Positions 1 through 8,966 of a stretch of DNA of 64,000 bases are shown piece by piece. The translations under genes were made by a program, and so were the position numbers. The notes below the pieces were generated by a model, which did no database searches, had not been told where the DNA came from, and was given only the letters and a program-made list of their open reading frames with translations. Every line of letters starts with the position of its first letter. The first letter of the stretch is position 1. The DNA is from Deltaproteobacteria bacterium (lineage in GTDB: Bacteria; Desulfobacterota; Syntrophia; Syntrophales; UBA5619): NCBI GenBank assembly GCA_021372695.1, contig JAJFTY010000044.1, positions 62,001-126,000 on the forward strand, written 5' to 3'.

Positions 1-45
1 CCATCTGGACGGGTAATGTAAGGTCTTCAAGGATGGGAGGGCACT

Positions 46-1134
46 TTGCGGTCCTTTGGGGAGAGGCTGGAGGAAATCTGGGCGGGTAAACGGATGGGAG
101 TCGCAAACCATACCGTTGCCGCAGCCCTCCGCCTTCTCTCCCTCCCCTACGCCGCGGCGGTCGCCCTGCGAAACCGCCTCTACGACCGGGGGATTCTCCG
201 GCGAGAGCAACTCCCGGTCCCCGTCATCAGCGTCGGGAACATCACCGTGGGCGGGACCGGAAAAACGCCGACGGTGATCTTCATCGCCAATCTCCTGAAG
301 CAGCGGGGCTTCCACCCGGCCGTGCTGAGCCGGGGCTACGGCGGCCGCTCGGGCGCTGCCGTCCGCATCGTCTCCGACGAAAACGGCATCCTCTGCGGGT
401 GGCGGGAAGCCGGAGATGAGCCGGTCCTGATCGCCAGAGCTGCTCCGGGGGTCCCGGTCCTGGCGGGCAGCAGAAGGCTCCTCACCGGCCGGGAGGCTGT
501 TCGAAGATTCGGCGCCGATGTGTTGATCCTGGATGACGCTTTCCAGCACCGGGCCCTCTGCCGAAATCTCGACATCGTCCTCGTCGATGCGCTCTGCCCC
601 CTGGGAAACGGCTTCATCCTCCCGCGCGGGCCGCTCCGCGAAACGCCCAAGGCCCTGCGCCGCGCCCACCTGATCCTTCGCACCGGCGCGGAGGAGGAAC
701 CGGGCGGCGAGCCGCTGCCGAAGGCCTCCAGGCTTCCCTCCTTCCGGGGTATCCGCCGGCCGCTGGGGCTTGTCGAGGCGAAAACCGGACGGGTGCGGCC
801 GCTCGCGGAACTCAAGGGCGTCAAGGTGTGCGCTTTCGCCGGAATCGGCCGGCCGGGATCCTTCCGCAGGAGCCTCTCCCGGCTGGACGCCGATATCGTC
901 TCCTTCCGTGCATTTCCCGATCACCATCCCTACTCCCGCGCCGACATCGATGCCCTTCGGATTCTCGCCCGCGAGAGCGGCGCCACGAGGATCGTCACCA
1001 CCGAGAAGGACGCCGCGCGTCTGGCAGACCATCCCGATCTCCTCCGCGAGCTCACGCTCCTCCGGATCGGGATGGAGATCTCCCCCGCCGAACCATTTGC
1101 GGAGTTGATTTTTTCCGCCATTGCGATTAAGTAG
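46..1134 (+). CDS. lpxK: Tetraacyldisaccharide 4'-kinase (lipid A)
   Basis: LpxK phosphorylates the 4' position of the lipid A disaccharide at the inner-membrane face. The 362-residue protein has the family's P-loop near residues 62-76 (GNITVGGTGKTPT) and the DDAFQHR segment matching the usual DDG(F/L)QH motif, followed by LVDA. An N-terminal hydrophobic stretch fits peripheral membrane binding. The start is TTG at 46, chosen because GGGAGGG lies about 6 nt upstream; no better ATG precedes it. The gene opens an operon with an LpxL-type acyltransferase, waaF, gmhB and waaC, which supports the lipid A role. Length is normal for the family. Confidence 0.95.
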   Translation: MRSFGERLEEIWAGKRMGVANHTVAAALRLLSLPYAAAVALRNRLYDRGILRREQLPVPVISVGNITVGGTGKTPTVIFIANLLKQRGFHPAVLSRGYGGRSGAAVRIVSDENGILCGWREAGDEPVLIARAAPGVPVLAGSRRLLTGREAVRRFGADVLILDDAFQHRALCRNLDIVLVDALCPLGNGFILPRGPLRETPKALRRAHLILRTGAEEEPGGEPLPKASRLPSFRGIRRPLGLVEAKTGRVRPLAELKGVKVCAFAGIGRPGSFRRSLSRLDADIVSFRAFPDHHPYSRADIDALRILARESGATRIVTTEKDAARLADHPDLLRELTLLRIGMEISPAEPFAELIFSAIAIK

Positions 1135-1166
1135 CGGCCAGAAGGAACACCCATGGAGCGTAGCCG

Positions 1167-2054
1167 GTGAAATCCGAGCGTCTGGTTGATATTCTGCTCT
1201 TCTGCTTCCGGGCCATACCCACCCCGCTGCGGAGAGCTCTGTTCGTCGGTTTCTTCCGGCTCTTCTATTTGTTCGTTCCCCGCCAGCGCCTCATCGCGCA
1301 CCACAACCTCCGGTGCGCGTTCCCTGAAAAAAGTGAGGCTGAGATCCGCCAGATCGTCCACGGAGTCTACCGAAACATGGGTCTCGTGGCCGCGGAATTC
1401 TTCGACATCCCCCGCCTGACCCGGGAGAACATCGGAGAACTCGTCGACGCGCAAGGGCTGGAGAACTGTCGGAAAGCCCTGGAAAAGGGAAAGGGGGTCC
1501 TGATGTTCGGGGCCCACTTCGGAAACTGGGAGATCGAGGCCATAGCGGCTTCCCTTTTCCTCAAGCCCTTTGTGGCCATCTACCGCTGCCTCGACAGCCC
1601 GCTTTTGGAGCGGCTTGTGTTCAAGGTCAGGACGGCGACCGGGAATACGCTTCTCGAAAAAAGCCGGGCGATGCGGCCCATGCTCAAAGCCCTCAAACAT
1701 AACGAAATGGTGGCCATTCTGATCGACCAGAATATGGACGTCTATGAGGGGGTCTTCGTCGACTATTTCGGCCGGCCGGCCTGTACCACGGACGGCCTGG
1801 CCATCCTCGCCCTCCACACCGGCGCGCCGGTTCTGCCGGGCTACATGTTCCGGCAACCGGATGGACGGTACCGGTTCGTCGTGGGTCCCGAGGTCGACCT
1901 CATTGACACGGGCGACCGGAATGCCGATATCGTCGCGAACACCCAGCGCTTCATGAAGGTGATCGAGGAGACCGTCCGCCAGTACCCCGATCAATGGCTT
2001 TGGGTGCATCACCGCTGGAAGACCCAGCTCTGCCAACGCCACGACAAGGAATGA
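1167..2054 (+). CDS. LpxL/HtrB-type Kdo-lipid A acyltransferase
   Basis: This 295-residue protein belongs to the lysophospholipid/lauroyl acyltransferase family that adds secondary acyl chains to lipid A precursors at the inner membrane. The H-x4-E catalytic motif is visible near residue 117 (HFGNWE), with the downstream ILIDQN block and the conserved C-terminal QWLWVHHRWK signature of LpxL/LpxM proteins. An N-terminal hydrophobic segment is present. It starts with GTG at 1167 and lies 32 nt after lpxK, so the two are very likely co-transcribed. Whether it is an LpxL or LpxM equivalent cannot be told from the sequence alone. Confidence 0.92.
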   Translation: MKSERLVDILLFCFRAIPTPLRRALFVGFFRLFYLFVPRQRLIAHHNLRCAFPEKSEAEIRQIVHGVYRNMGLVAAEFFDIPRLTRENIGELVDAQGLENCRKALEKGKGVLMFGAHFGNWEIEAIAASLFLKPFVAIYRCLDSPLLERLVFKVRTATGNTLLEKSRAMRPMLKALKHNEMVAILIDQNMDVYEGVFVDYFGRPACTTDGLAILALHTGAPVLPGYMFRQPDGRYRFVVGPEVDLIDTGDRNADIVANTQRFMKVIEETVRQYPDQWLWVHHRWKTQLCQRHDKE

Positions 2055-2067
2055 GAATATCGGCCGG

Positions 2068-3147
2068 ATGGAACTAACGATCAGGGGTGGGAAAAAGCTC
2101 CCCGTAGACGGTATTGAAGGGATACTCGTCCGGGGAACGAACTGGATCGGGGATGTCGTCATGACACTCCCCGCGGTCGCTGCCATCCGCCAAAGTTGGC
2201 CCGGTGCCCGGCTCTCGGTGCTGGCGAAGCCGTGGGTCGCCGAGGTTTACCGGCTTTCGCCCGATGTGGACGAGGTGATCGTATTCGAAGAGCCGGGGCG
2301 CCACGCCGGGATCATCGGGAAACGGCGTCTGGCCGGAGAACTCAGGCAAAGGCGGTTCGACTGCGCCATTCTCCTCCAGAACGCGATCGAGGCGGCGATC
2401 ATTGCTGCCTGGGCGGGCATCCCGCTCCGGGCCGGCTACAACTCCGACGGCCGTGGGGCTCTTCTCACCCACTCCGTCCGCCGCACTAAAGAGATCCGCC
2501 GGGTTCATCAGATAGGCTACTACGGCGAGATGGTCCGGGCGCTCGGCTGCGCGCCGGCCGGACGCGATGTCCGGCTCCGCCCGGGACCGGAATACGATGC
2601 CCTGGCTGCTGTGCTTCTGACCCGTTTCTGCATCGCAGAGAACCGTCCCCTGGTCGGCATTGCGCCAGGCGCCGCCTACGGACCGGCGAAAAAGTGGTTT
2701 CCCGACCGGTTCGCCGCGGTCGCCGACCGCCTGGCGGGCGAAACCGGAGCTCAGGGGCTCCTCTTCGGGAGCGCCGGCGACCGGGAGAGCACGGCTGCGG
2801 TACAGAAGAACGCCCGGCTTCCCCTGACCGATATCGCGGGGAAGACGAACCTGAAAGAGGCGATCTCCCTCATCTCGCGGTGTGCACTCTTCATTTCGAA
2901 CGATTCCGGACTGATGCACGTCGCCGGGGCGCTTGGGGTTCCGACGGTGGCTATCTTCGGCTCGACGGACCCCGTCGCGACATCTCCGGTGGGGGAGCGG
3001 AGCGTCGTGATCCACCATGATGTTCCGTGCAGCCCCTGCCTCAAACCGGTCTGCCCGACCGATTTTCGCTGCATGGAGCTGATCGGCGCAGAGGAGGTGT
3101 ACGCGGTTGGTCGGAAGCTCATGGACGATTCAGGAAAGAACGGTTGA
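2068..3147 (+). CDS. waaF: ADP-heptose:LPS heptosyltransferase II
   Basis: This GT9-family protein of 359 residues would add the second heptose to the LPS inner core in the cytoplasm. It has the N-terminal RGTNWIGDVVMTLPA block diagnostic of WaaF, and the C-terminal nucleotide-sugar part with FISNDSGLMHVAGALGVP and FGSTDP. Near the C-terminus is a Cys-rich stretch (PCSPCLKPVCP) often seen in this family. It follows the acyltransferase by 13 nt and is followed by gmhB and waaC, a classic heptose-core arrangement. Confidence 0.93.
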   Translation: MELTIRGGKKLPVDGIEGILVRGTNWIGDVVMTLPAVAAIRQSWPGARLSVLAKPWVAEVYRLSPDVDEVIVFEEPGRHAGIIGKRRLAGELRQRRFDCAILLQNAIEAAIIAAWAGIPLRAGYNSDGRGALLTHSVRRTKEIRRVHQIGYYGEMVRALGCAPAGRDVRLRPGPEYDALAAVLLTRFCIAENRPLVGIAPGAAYGPAKKWFPDRFAAVADRLAGETGAQGLLFGSAGDRESTAAVQKNARLPLTDIAGKTNLKEAISLISRCALFISNDSGLMHVAGALGVPTVAIFGSTDPVATSPVGERSVVIHHDVPCSPCLKPVCPTDFRCMELIGAEEVYAVGRKLMDDSGKNG

Positions 3148-3178
3148 TGCCGGGCAGCCAGCCGTAAGAAAGGGGAGG

Positions 3179-3796
3179 ATGGTCGAGACAGAGGGGCAGG
3201 CGGCGGTTTTCCTGGACCGCGACGGAACGATCAACGAAGAGTGCGGGTACATCGACCGGATCGAGGCGCTTCGGCTGATTCCCGGCGCAGCCGCGGCGAT
3301 CCGCCAGATCAATGAGAGCGGGCTCAAGGTGGTCGTGGTGACCAACCAGTCGGGCGTGGCCCGCGGTCTATTCGACGAGGCCTTCGTCGGCCGGGCAAAT
3401 GCGCGGCTCTCGGAGATGCTTGCGGCCGAGGGGGCGCTGATCGATGCCTTCTACTACTGCCCCCACCATCCCACCGAAGGAAAGGGACGCTATCTTCAGA
3501 CCTGCACCTGCCGGAAACCCGCGCCGGGAATGCTCCTGAAGGCCGCGGCGGAGCTCGGAATCGATCGGCGCCGTTCCTATCTGGTGGGCGATACCCTGAA
3601 GGATATCGAGGCCGGCACACGGGCGGGGGTCCGGGGGATTCTCGTCCGGACAGGCTACGGAGAAGAGTCTGCGGCATCCCTGGCCCGGAGTCCCGAGACC
3701 ACGGGGGCTGATTCATTTCATCCACTCCATATCGCAGCGAACCTGACGGAAGCCGTCGCCTGGATCATCCGGGATCGGAGGGGGAGAGGGTTTTGA
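3179..3796 (+). CDS. gmhB: D-glycero-D-manno-heptose-1,7-bisphosphate 7-phosphatase
   Basis: GmhB removes the 7-phosphate in ADP-heptose synthesis. The HAD subclass IIIA signature is clear: FLDRDGTIN with both catalytic Asp residues, the VVVTNQSG motif II, and the GmhB zinc-binding loop with Cys/His ligands (CPHH followed by CTCRKP). The C-terminal LVGDTLKDIEAG holds the acidic metal ligand. The ATG at 3179 is preferred because family alignment begins there, and AGGGGAGG abuts it; an in-frame upstream extension to 3107 would lie within waaF. It overlaps the next gene by 4 nt. It supplies substrate precursor for the flanking heptosyltransferases. Confidence 0.92.
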   Translation: MVETEGQAAVFLDRDGTINEECGYIDRIEALRLIPGAAAAIRQINESGLKVVVVTNQSGVARGLFDEAFVGRANARLSEMLAAEGALIDAFYYCPHHPTEGKGRYLQTCTCRKPAPGMLLKAAAELGIDRRRSYLVGDTLKDIEAGTRAGVRGILVRTGYGEESAASLARSPETTGADSFHPLHIAANLTEAVAWIIRDRRGRGF

Positions 3797-4905
3797 ACAT
3801 CCTGATCGTCAAGCTGAGCGCCATCGGGGATGTTGTCCACACGCTGCCGTCGCTCGCCGCCCTCCGGCGCCGCTATCCCGACGCGGAGATCACGTGGGTC
3901 GTCGAAGAGGCCGCTTCCGACCTCCTTGCGGACCACCCCGACCTGGACCGGGTTCTCGTCTCGGGACGCAAGCGCTGGCTCCGGGAGATGCAGCGCGGCC
4001 GGATCCTGGCCCCCATCCGGGAGATGCGTGCGTTTCTCCGGCAGCTTCGGAGCCGCCCCTACGATCTGGTCATCGACTTCCACGGTCTGCTCAAGAGCGC
4101 CGTGATCGTCGCGGCTAGCGGCGGCAAGCGGAAGTTAGGCTATGACAGCCTCCAGGAGGGAAGCGGCTTTTTTTACAGTGAGAAGATTCCCGAGGAGATG
4201 GGGAAGCACGCCGTGGACCGCTACCTCGACCTGGTCCGCCACGTCATCTCCCCCCCGTCGCGGCAGGACGGTGGGGGTCCCTTTGCGGGCGGATTCCAGA
4301 TTGCGATCGGGGAGACGGAAAAACAGCACGTGGAGGCACTCCTCGCGGAAAATCGGGCCATTCTGTCGGTGGATGGAGAGGGGAAAAAGGCGGGAAGCGG
4401 AGGCAGGGCTTTCGTGGCCGTCAACCCCGTGGCCTTCTGGGAGACGAAACTCTGGACAGATGAGAAGTTTGCCGAACTCTGCGACCGTATCCGGACGGAG
4501 CTCGGGATCGGCGTCGTCCTGACCGGGGGAGAGACCGCTCCCCTCGACCGGATCCGGGAACGGATGAAAACACCCGCCGCCAACCTCGGCGGACGGACGA
4601 CGCTCAGGGAGCTCGCCTGCCTCTACGGGAAGGCATCGCTCGTCGTCACGACCGATTCCGGCCCGATGCACATCGCGGCAGCGGCGGGCACCCCGGTCGT
4701 CGCCCTCTTCGGGCCGACCGATCCGAGCCGGACCGGCCCCTACGGTCCCGGCCATCGCGTCATCCGGCGGAATCTCCCGTGCAGCCCCTGCTTCCGGAAG
4801 CGGTGCGAGACAAAAGAGTGCATGCGGGGGATCGGTGTGGAGGAGGTCCTTGAGGCGATCAGGGAGACGATGGCCGCCGGGAAGAGTGATCCCGGGGAGG
4901 GGTGA
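3793..4905 (+). CDS. waaC: LPS heptosyltransferase I
   Basis: This 370-residue GT9 protein would transfer the first heptose to Kdo. It starts MNILIVKLSAIGDVVHTLPS, the WaaC hallmark, and has TTDSGPMHIAAAAGTP with FGPTDPSRTGPYG in the C-terminal donor-binding half. The start is TTG at 3793, overlapping the gmhB stop, so translation is probably coupled. A Cys-rich segment near the C-terminus (PCSPCFRKRC) resembles the one in the neighbouring waaF. A mildly Lys/Gly-rich insertion around residues 195-212 is the only oddity. Confidence 0.92.
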   Translation: MNILIVKLSAIGDVVHTLPSLAALRRRYPDAEITWVVEEAASDLLADHPDLDRVLVSGRKRWLREMQRGRILAPIREMRAFLRQLRSRPYDLVIDFHGLLKSAVIVAASGGKRKLGYDSLQEGSGFFYSEKIPEEMGKHAVDRYLDLVRHVISPPSRQDGGGPFAGGFQIAIGETEKQHVEALLAENRAILSVDGEGKKAGSGGRAFVAVNPVAFWETKLWTDEKFAELCDRIRTELGIGVVLTGGETAPLDRIRERMKTPAANLGGRTTLRELACLYGKASLVVTTDSGPMHIAAAAGTPVVALFGPTDPSRTGPYGPGHRVIRRNLPCSPCFRKRCETKECMRGIGVEEVLEAIRETMAAGKSDPGEG

Positions 4906-5009
4906 GGGAGAGCTGCCGGGAATTTGCAGCTTGCTGGCCAACCTTGGAAGGGATCCCCGGAAACGTTCGAACGGAGGGATCCGATTCCAGAGATACTGAG
5001 GAGTTCGAA

Positions 5010-5186
5010 ATGGGAATCCGCAAAGAACTGTTGGAAATCCTGGCCTGCCCGAAGTGCAAGGGGGAGCTGCGCCTGACCCAGGCCGGGGACGGCCTGATCT
5101 GCGACCGGTGTCGTCTGCTCTACGAGATCCGGGACGATATCCCGATCATGCTCATCGACGAGGCAAAGAAGATCGAAATCTGCTAG
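5010..5186 (+). CDS. Trm112-family small zinc protein
   Basis: This 58-residue protein carries two CxxC pairs (CPKCKG and CDRCRLLY) and the PIMLIDEA ending typical of Trm112/YcaR proteins. These are small zinc proteins that activate methyltransferases in eukaryotes and archaea and commonly sit beside LPS genes in bacteria. The ATG at 5010 is chosen over upstream possibilities because GAGGAG lies 6 nt before it. It is separated from waaC by 104 nt with no obvious terminator. Its partner here is unknown. Confidence 0.85.
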   Translation: MGIRKELLEILACPKCKGELRLTQAGDGLICDRCRLLYEIRDDIPIMLIDEAKKIEIC

Positions 5187-7705
5187 GCGTTGAGACGATC
5201 TTGGGGGCTGTATTCGGGAACAATCCGGGCGAGGGAGTTCCTGATGGCGGCTGCATCATGGGTTGCCGAGACGGCAATCAGGTCGTCGATCCCGCGGCTC
5301 AGATCCGCGAGGTTGCGTTGGTTTTCCTGTATGACCCGGATCTTTTCATGCACCGTGGGCTGGCTCCCCTCTCCCTCTGTGATCAGCTCCTCATGGAGTT
5401 TTTCGCCGGGCCGCAGGCCGATGTACCGGATGGGAATGTCCACATCGGGCTCCAGACCGTGAAAACGAATCAGATCGCGGGCCATGTCGGCAATCCGGAC
5501 CGGCTTGCCCATGTCGAGGGTGAAAATCTCCCCTCCGTCTCCCAGCACACCGGCCTGAAGGATGAGCTGAGCCGCCTCGGGGATGCTCATGAAATAGCGG
5601 GTGACGTCGGGATGGGTGACGGTAACGGGTTCCAAGTTGGCGATCTGCCTCTGGAAAATCGGCAGAACGGACCCGGACCCCCCCAGAACGTTGCCGAACC
5701 GGACAGCGAGGAAACGGGTCGTCCGTGCCGGTACCGCCGCGGCGGCATGAGGCTTTTCCGATGGGTTGCCGGGCGGCCCCCCTGGCATCGACGGATCCCC
5801 GGACGGCGGCGCGTTCATGCCCAGAATCAGCATCTCCGCGACCCGCTTGGTTGCCCCCATCACACTGGTCGGCCGGACGGCCTTGTCCGTGGAGACCAGG
5901 ACGAAGAGCTCCGCAGCCGTCTCCCGGGCGAGCTCGGCAAGATTCCGCGTCCCGACGATGTTGTTGTAAACCGCCTCCCGGGGACAGAGCTCCTGAAGAG
6001 GCACATGTCTGTAGGCGGCCGCATGGAAGATCACCTCGGGCCGGCATTCCCGAAAAATCGGGGCCAGCGCGTCCCGGTCGCGGATGTCCGCAAGACAGGC
6101 GTGGATGGCAAGATCCGGGAAATGGGCCCGGCTCTCCATCTCCACCTCGGACAGATTCAATTCGCTGAAGTCGATCAGCGCAAGTAGACCGGGCCGGTAG
6201 CGTGCAATCTGCCGGACGAGTTCGGCCCCGATGGAGCCGCCGGCGCCGGTCACCAGGACCCGCCGGCCGTCGAGCAACCGCCAGATCCCTTCCCGATCGG
6301 TTCGCACCTCTTCCCGGCCCAGAAAATCTTCCAGCTGAACCTCGCGGACGGCCCGCATGGAGACCCGGCCGTCGATCAACTCGCCGATGGGCGGAAGCGT
6401 GCGGTAGCGCTTTCCCGTCCGCTCGCAGGCCGCCACGATCCGCCGCATCTCCTCCCCTTTCGCCGAAGGCATGGCGATGAGGATCTCGTCGAATTCCAGG
6501 GGAATCCGGTCCGCATCGTTCACGAAACCGACCACGGGCACACCGTGGATCGCCTTCCAGTGTTTCGCCGGATCGTCGTCCAGGAAGCCGACCGGGTCCA
6601 GCCGGAGACCGGGATTGTCCCGGATTTCGCGAAGGGCCTTTTCGCCGGCGTCTCCTGCCCCGATGATGATCACTTTGCGGTCGGCGGGGTCCTTGTATCG
6701 CCGGAAGGTCCAGAATGTCGGCAAACCGCCCGCGAATGCAATCCGGATGATTCCCCGGATCCCTCCGACGAAAAAGCAGGTGAGGGCGCAATCGATGATG
6801 TAGACGGACCGAGAATACCCCTCGAATCGGTGACCGAGCACAATGACCAGAACAACGAGAAGAGAGGAGACGATCGCGGATTTGAACACGTTGAGAAAAT
6901 CGAGGAGGCTTGTGTAGCGCCACATCCCCCTGTAAAGGCCGAAAACGAAAAAGACCGCGATCTTGACGGGAATCACAAAGGGAAGTGTCTGGACGATGCG
7001 CGTCCATTCCTCGGCGGGAATCCCCATGTCGAAACGGAGCAAGTAGGCCAGTATGTAAGAAAGAAACACCAGAAGGGCGTCGACGGCGACCATGATATAG
7101 AAATGCTTGTTCCGCGAAAATGGGAAAACCGTTCGGGTGATGATCAGGACATCATGGAAAAGAGAAGGGTTCGCCCCGTAGTCCAGGTTGATGCGGATCT
7201 TGTCCGGCATGATCTCACGGATATAGGCCGTTTCAGGATCGGCGCTCTTCGCCAGGACGGCGTTCTCATTCTCGTATTTCATCGAAGCCGGATCGGTGAT
7301 TCCCGGTATCAGGTTCAGAACCCGGCGCTGCTCCTCCGTGTAGAGGGCAACATACTTGGCCACCTCGGGCCGCGGACCGACAAGGCTCAGATCGCCTCTG
7401 AGGACATTGATGAGCTGGGGAAGTTCGTCCAATTTGTAACGGCGGAGACGCCGGCCGATTCTCGTGATCCGCGGGTCCTCCTCAATGGTCAGGGGCAGAC
7501 CGTGCTGTTCCGCATCAACGACCATCGTCCTGAATTTCCACATCCGGAACGTCTTGCCGCGGTAACCGATGCGCTCCTGGCGGAAGAAAACGGGACCGCC
7601 GTCGTCCAGCTTGACCAGCAGGGCGATGACCGCGAAGAGGGGCCAGAGGAGCAGAAGCCCCGCAATCGTCCAGAAGAGATCGAAAATCCGTTTTGACACT
7701 TTCAT
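5183..7705 (-). CDS. Fusion of initiating phosphoglycosyl transferase and PglF/CapD-type UDP-sugar 4,6-dehydratase
   Basis: The 840-residue protein joins two enzymes usually encoded separately. Residues about 1-190 are a bacterial sugar transferase (PglC/WcaJ small-domain type) with the membrane hairpin at the start, KFRTM, and the catalytic Asp-Glu pair in KLDELPQL followed by LSLVGPRPE. From about 195 there are four membrane helices, then a nucleotide-binding domain (VIIIGAGDAG) and an SDR dehydratase (VLVTGAGGSIGAE). The active site reads STDKAV...SVMGATKR, with Met in place of Tyr, as in PglF/FlaA1 dehydratases. A Pro/Gly-rich insertion of about 30 residues follows GMNAPP. Inference: one polypeptide makes a UDP-4-keto-6-deoxy-HexNAc and loads the matured sugar phosphate onto undecaprenyl phosphate. 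It is the last gene of the leftward operon and overlaps the aminotransferase before it by 4 nt. Confidence 0.9.
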   Translation of the reverse strand: MKVSKRIFDLFWTIAGLLLLWPLFAVIALLVKLDDGGPVFFRQERIGYRGKTFRMWKFRTMVVDAEQHGLPLTIEEDPRITRIGRRLRRYKLDELPQLINVLRGDLSLVGPRPEVAKYVALYTEEQRRVLNLIPGITDPASMKYENENAVLAKSADPETAYIREIMPDKIRINLDYGANPSLFHDVLIITRTVFPFSRNKHFYIMVAVDALLVFLSYILAYLLRFDMGIPAEEWTRIVQTLPFVIPVKIAVFFVFGLYRGMWRYTSLLDFLNVFKSAIVSSLLVVLVIVLGHRFEGYSRSVYIIDCALTCFFVGGIRGIIRIAFAGGLPTFWTFRRYKDPADRKVIIIGAGDAGEKALREIRDNPGLRLDPVGFLDDDPAKHWKAIHGVPVVGFVNDADRIPLEFDEILIAMPSAKGEEMRRIVAACERTGKRYRTLPPIGELIDGRVSMRAVREVQLEDFLGREEVRTDREGIWRLLDGRRVLVTGAGGSIGAELVRQIARYRPGLLALIDFSELNLSEVEMESRAHFPDLAIHACLADIRDRDALAPIFRECRPEVIFHAAAYRHVPLQELCPREAVYNNIVGTRNLAELARETAAELFVLVSTDKAVRPTSVMGATKRVAEMLILGMNAPPSGDPSMPGGPPGNPSEKPHAAAAVPARTTRFLAVRFGNVLGGSGSVLPIFQRQIANLEPVTVTHPDVTRYFMSIPEAAQLILQAGVLGDGGEIFTLDMGKPVRIADMARDLIRFHGLEPDVDIPIRYIGLRPGEKLHEELITEGEGSQPTVHEKIRVIQENQRNLADLSRGIDDLIAVSATHDAAAIRNSLARIVPEYSPQDRLNA

Positions 7706-8859
7706 CGTTTGAAGGTCTTGACGATGTCAATGACTGCTTCGACCACATCTTCCACATCCCTGTTGGTCATGCGCGGGTAGACGGGGAGGCTGATCATCCG
7801 GAGATAGTTGCCGAACGCCACGGGGAAATCCTCCGGCTGATAACGATATTTGTCACGGTAGAACGGGTGGAGATGGATCGGGATGAAATGGACCGACACC
7901 CCGATATTGCGCGCCCTGAGCTCCTCGATGAAGCCGTTGCGGTCGATCCTTAGCGCCTTCAGGCACAATCTGAGGATGTAGAGGTGCCAGGCGTGCTCGA
8001 CTTCCGGCCGCGCCACCGGGATCTCCAGCGCATCGTTATCCCGGAAGGCGGCAGAGTAGGCCGCAACGATCTCCCGGCGGCGGCGCTGAAACCCCTCCAG
8101 TTTCCTGAGTTGCCAGAGGCCGATGGCCGCCTGGATGTCCGACATGTTGTACTTGAAGCCGGGCATCACGACTTCGTAGTACCAGGCGCCCCCCTTCTCG
8201 TAGCGCTTCCAGGCATCCCGGCTCATGCCGTGCAGGCCCACCACCTTCGCCTCATCCAGGAATGCGGGTGTTCCGGTCAGCATCCCCCCCTCGCCGGTCG
8301 TGATGTTCTTGCTTGCGTAGAAACTGAAGGCGGCAGGATTTTCCCAGGAGCCGATGGGGCGGCCCCTGTATTTCGCCGGCAGCGCGTGAGCGGCGTCTTC
8401 GACGATGAGCAGATCGCGCCTCTTTGCCAGTTCCCGGATCGGGTCCATGTCCGCCGGATGCCCCGCCAGATGGACCGGCATGATCGCCTTCGTCCTGGGT
8501 CCGATCGCCTCGGCGACCCTTTCCGGATCGATGTTCAGGGTATCCGGCGACACGTCCACGAGGACCGGGCGGGCGCCCACGTGTTCGATGCAGTTCACCG
8601 TAGCGGCAAAGGTGAGCGGCGTCACGATCACTTCGTCTCCGGGTCCGACTCCCGCCACAACCAGGGCCGTGTGGAGACCGGCGGTGCAGGAGTTGAGCGC
8701 CAGGGCACCGGGTGCCTGCACACAGGCGGCAAAATCCGTCTCGAACCGCTTCGTCTTGGGACCCGTCGTGATCCAGTCGGACCGCAGGGTGTCCGCAACC
8801 TCACCGATCTCCTCCTCGCCAATCGACGGCGGGGAGAAATTCAAAAATTCATCTCTCAT
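7702..8859 (-). CDS. DegT/DnrJ/EryC1 sugar aminotransferase (PglE/ArnB-like)
   Basis: A 385-residue PLP-dependent nucleotide-sugar aminotransferase. The catalytic lysine is in SFYASKNITTGEGG, and IVEDAAHALPA holds the PLP-pyridine Asp; both match the ArnB/PglE subclass. It overlaps the downstream PGT-dehydratase fusion by 4 nt. Inference from this pairing: it aminates the 4-keto sugar made by that dehydratase, giving UDP-4-amino-4,6-dideoxy-HexNAc, the route to bacillosamine-like sugars. An acetyltransferase of the PglD type is not adjacent. The exact sugar cannot be decided from sequence. Confidence 0.9.
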   Translation of the reverse strand: MRDEFLNFSPPSIGEEEIGEVADTLRSDWITTGPKTKRFETDFAACVQAPGALALNSCTAGLHTALVVAGVGPGDEVIVTPLTFAATVNCIEHVGARPVLVDVSPDTLNIDPERVAEAIGPRTKAIMPVHLAGHPADMDPIRELAKRRDLLIVEDAAHALPAKYRGRPIGSWENPAAFSFYASKNITTGEGGMLTGTPAFLDEAKVVGLHGMSRDAWKRYEKGGAWYYEVVMPGFKYNMSDIQAAIGLWQLRKLEGFQRRRREIVAAYSAAFRDNDALEIPVARPEVEHAWHLYILRLCLKALRIDRNGFIEELRARNIGVSVHFIPIHLHPFYRDKYRYQPEDFPVAFGNYLRMISLPVYPRMTNRDVEDVVEAVIDIVKTFKR

Positions 8860-8966
8860 GAAATGGCCTCATCTATTTTCAATGACCCGAGGGGTCCTGC
8901 GATGGGTCTGCCGATGACGTTGATCACAATCCCTGTTTGCCCTGCCCTTTTCCCGGAACGGCGCCG

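Noticed and set aside
4960..5005. Small palindrome around CGTTCGAACG before the Trm112-like gene, checked as a tRNA T-arm
   Set aside because: No acceptor, D or anticodon stems can be formed around it; no tRNA gene was found in the window.
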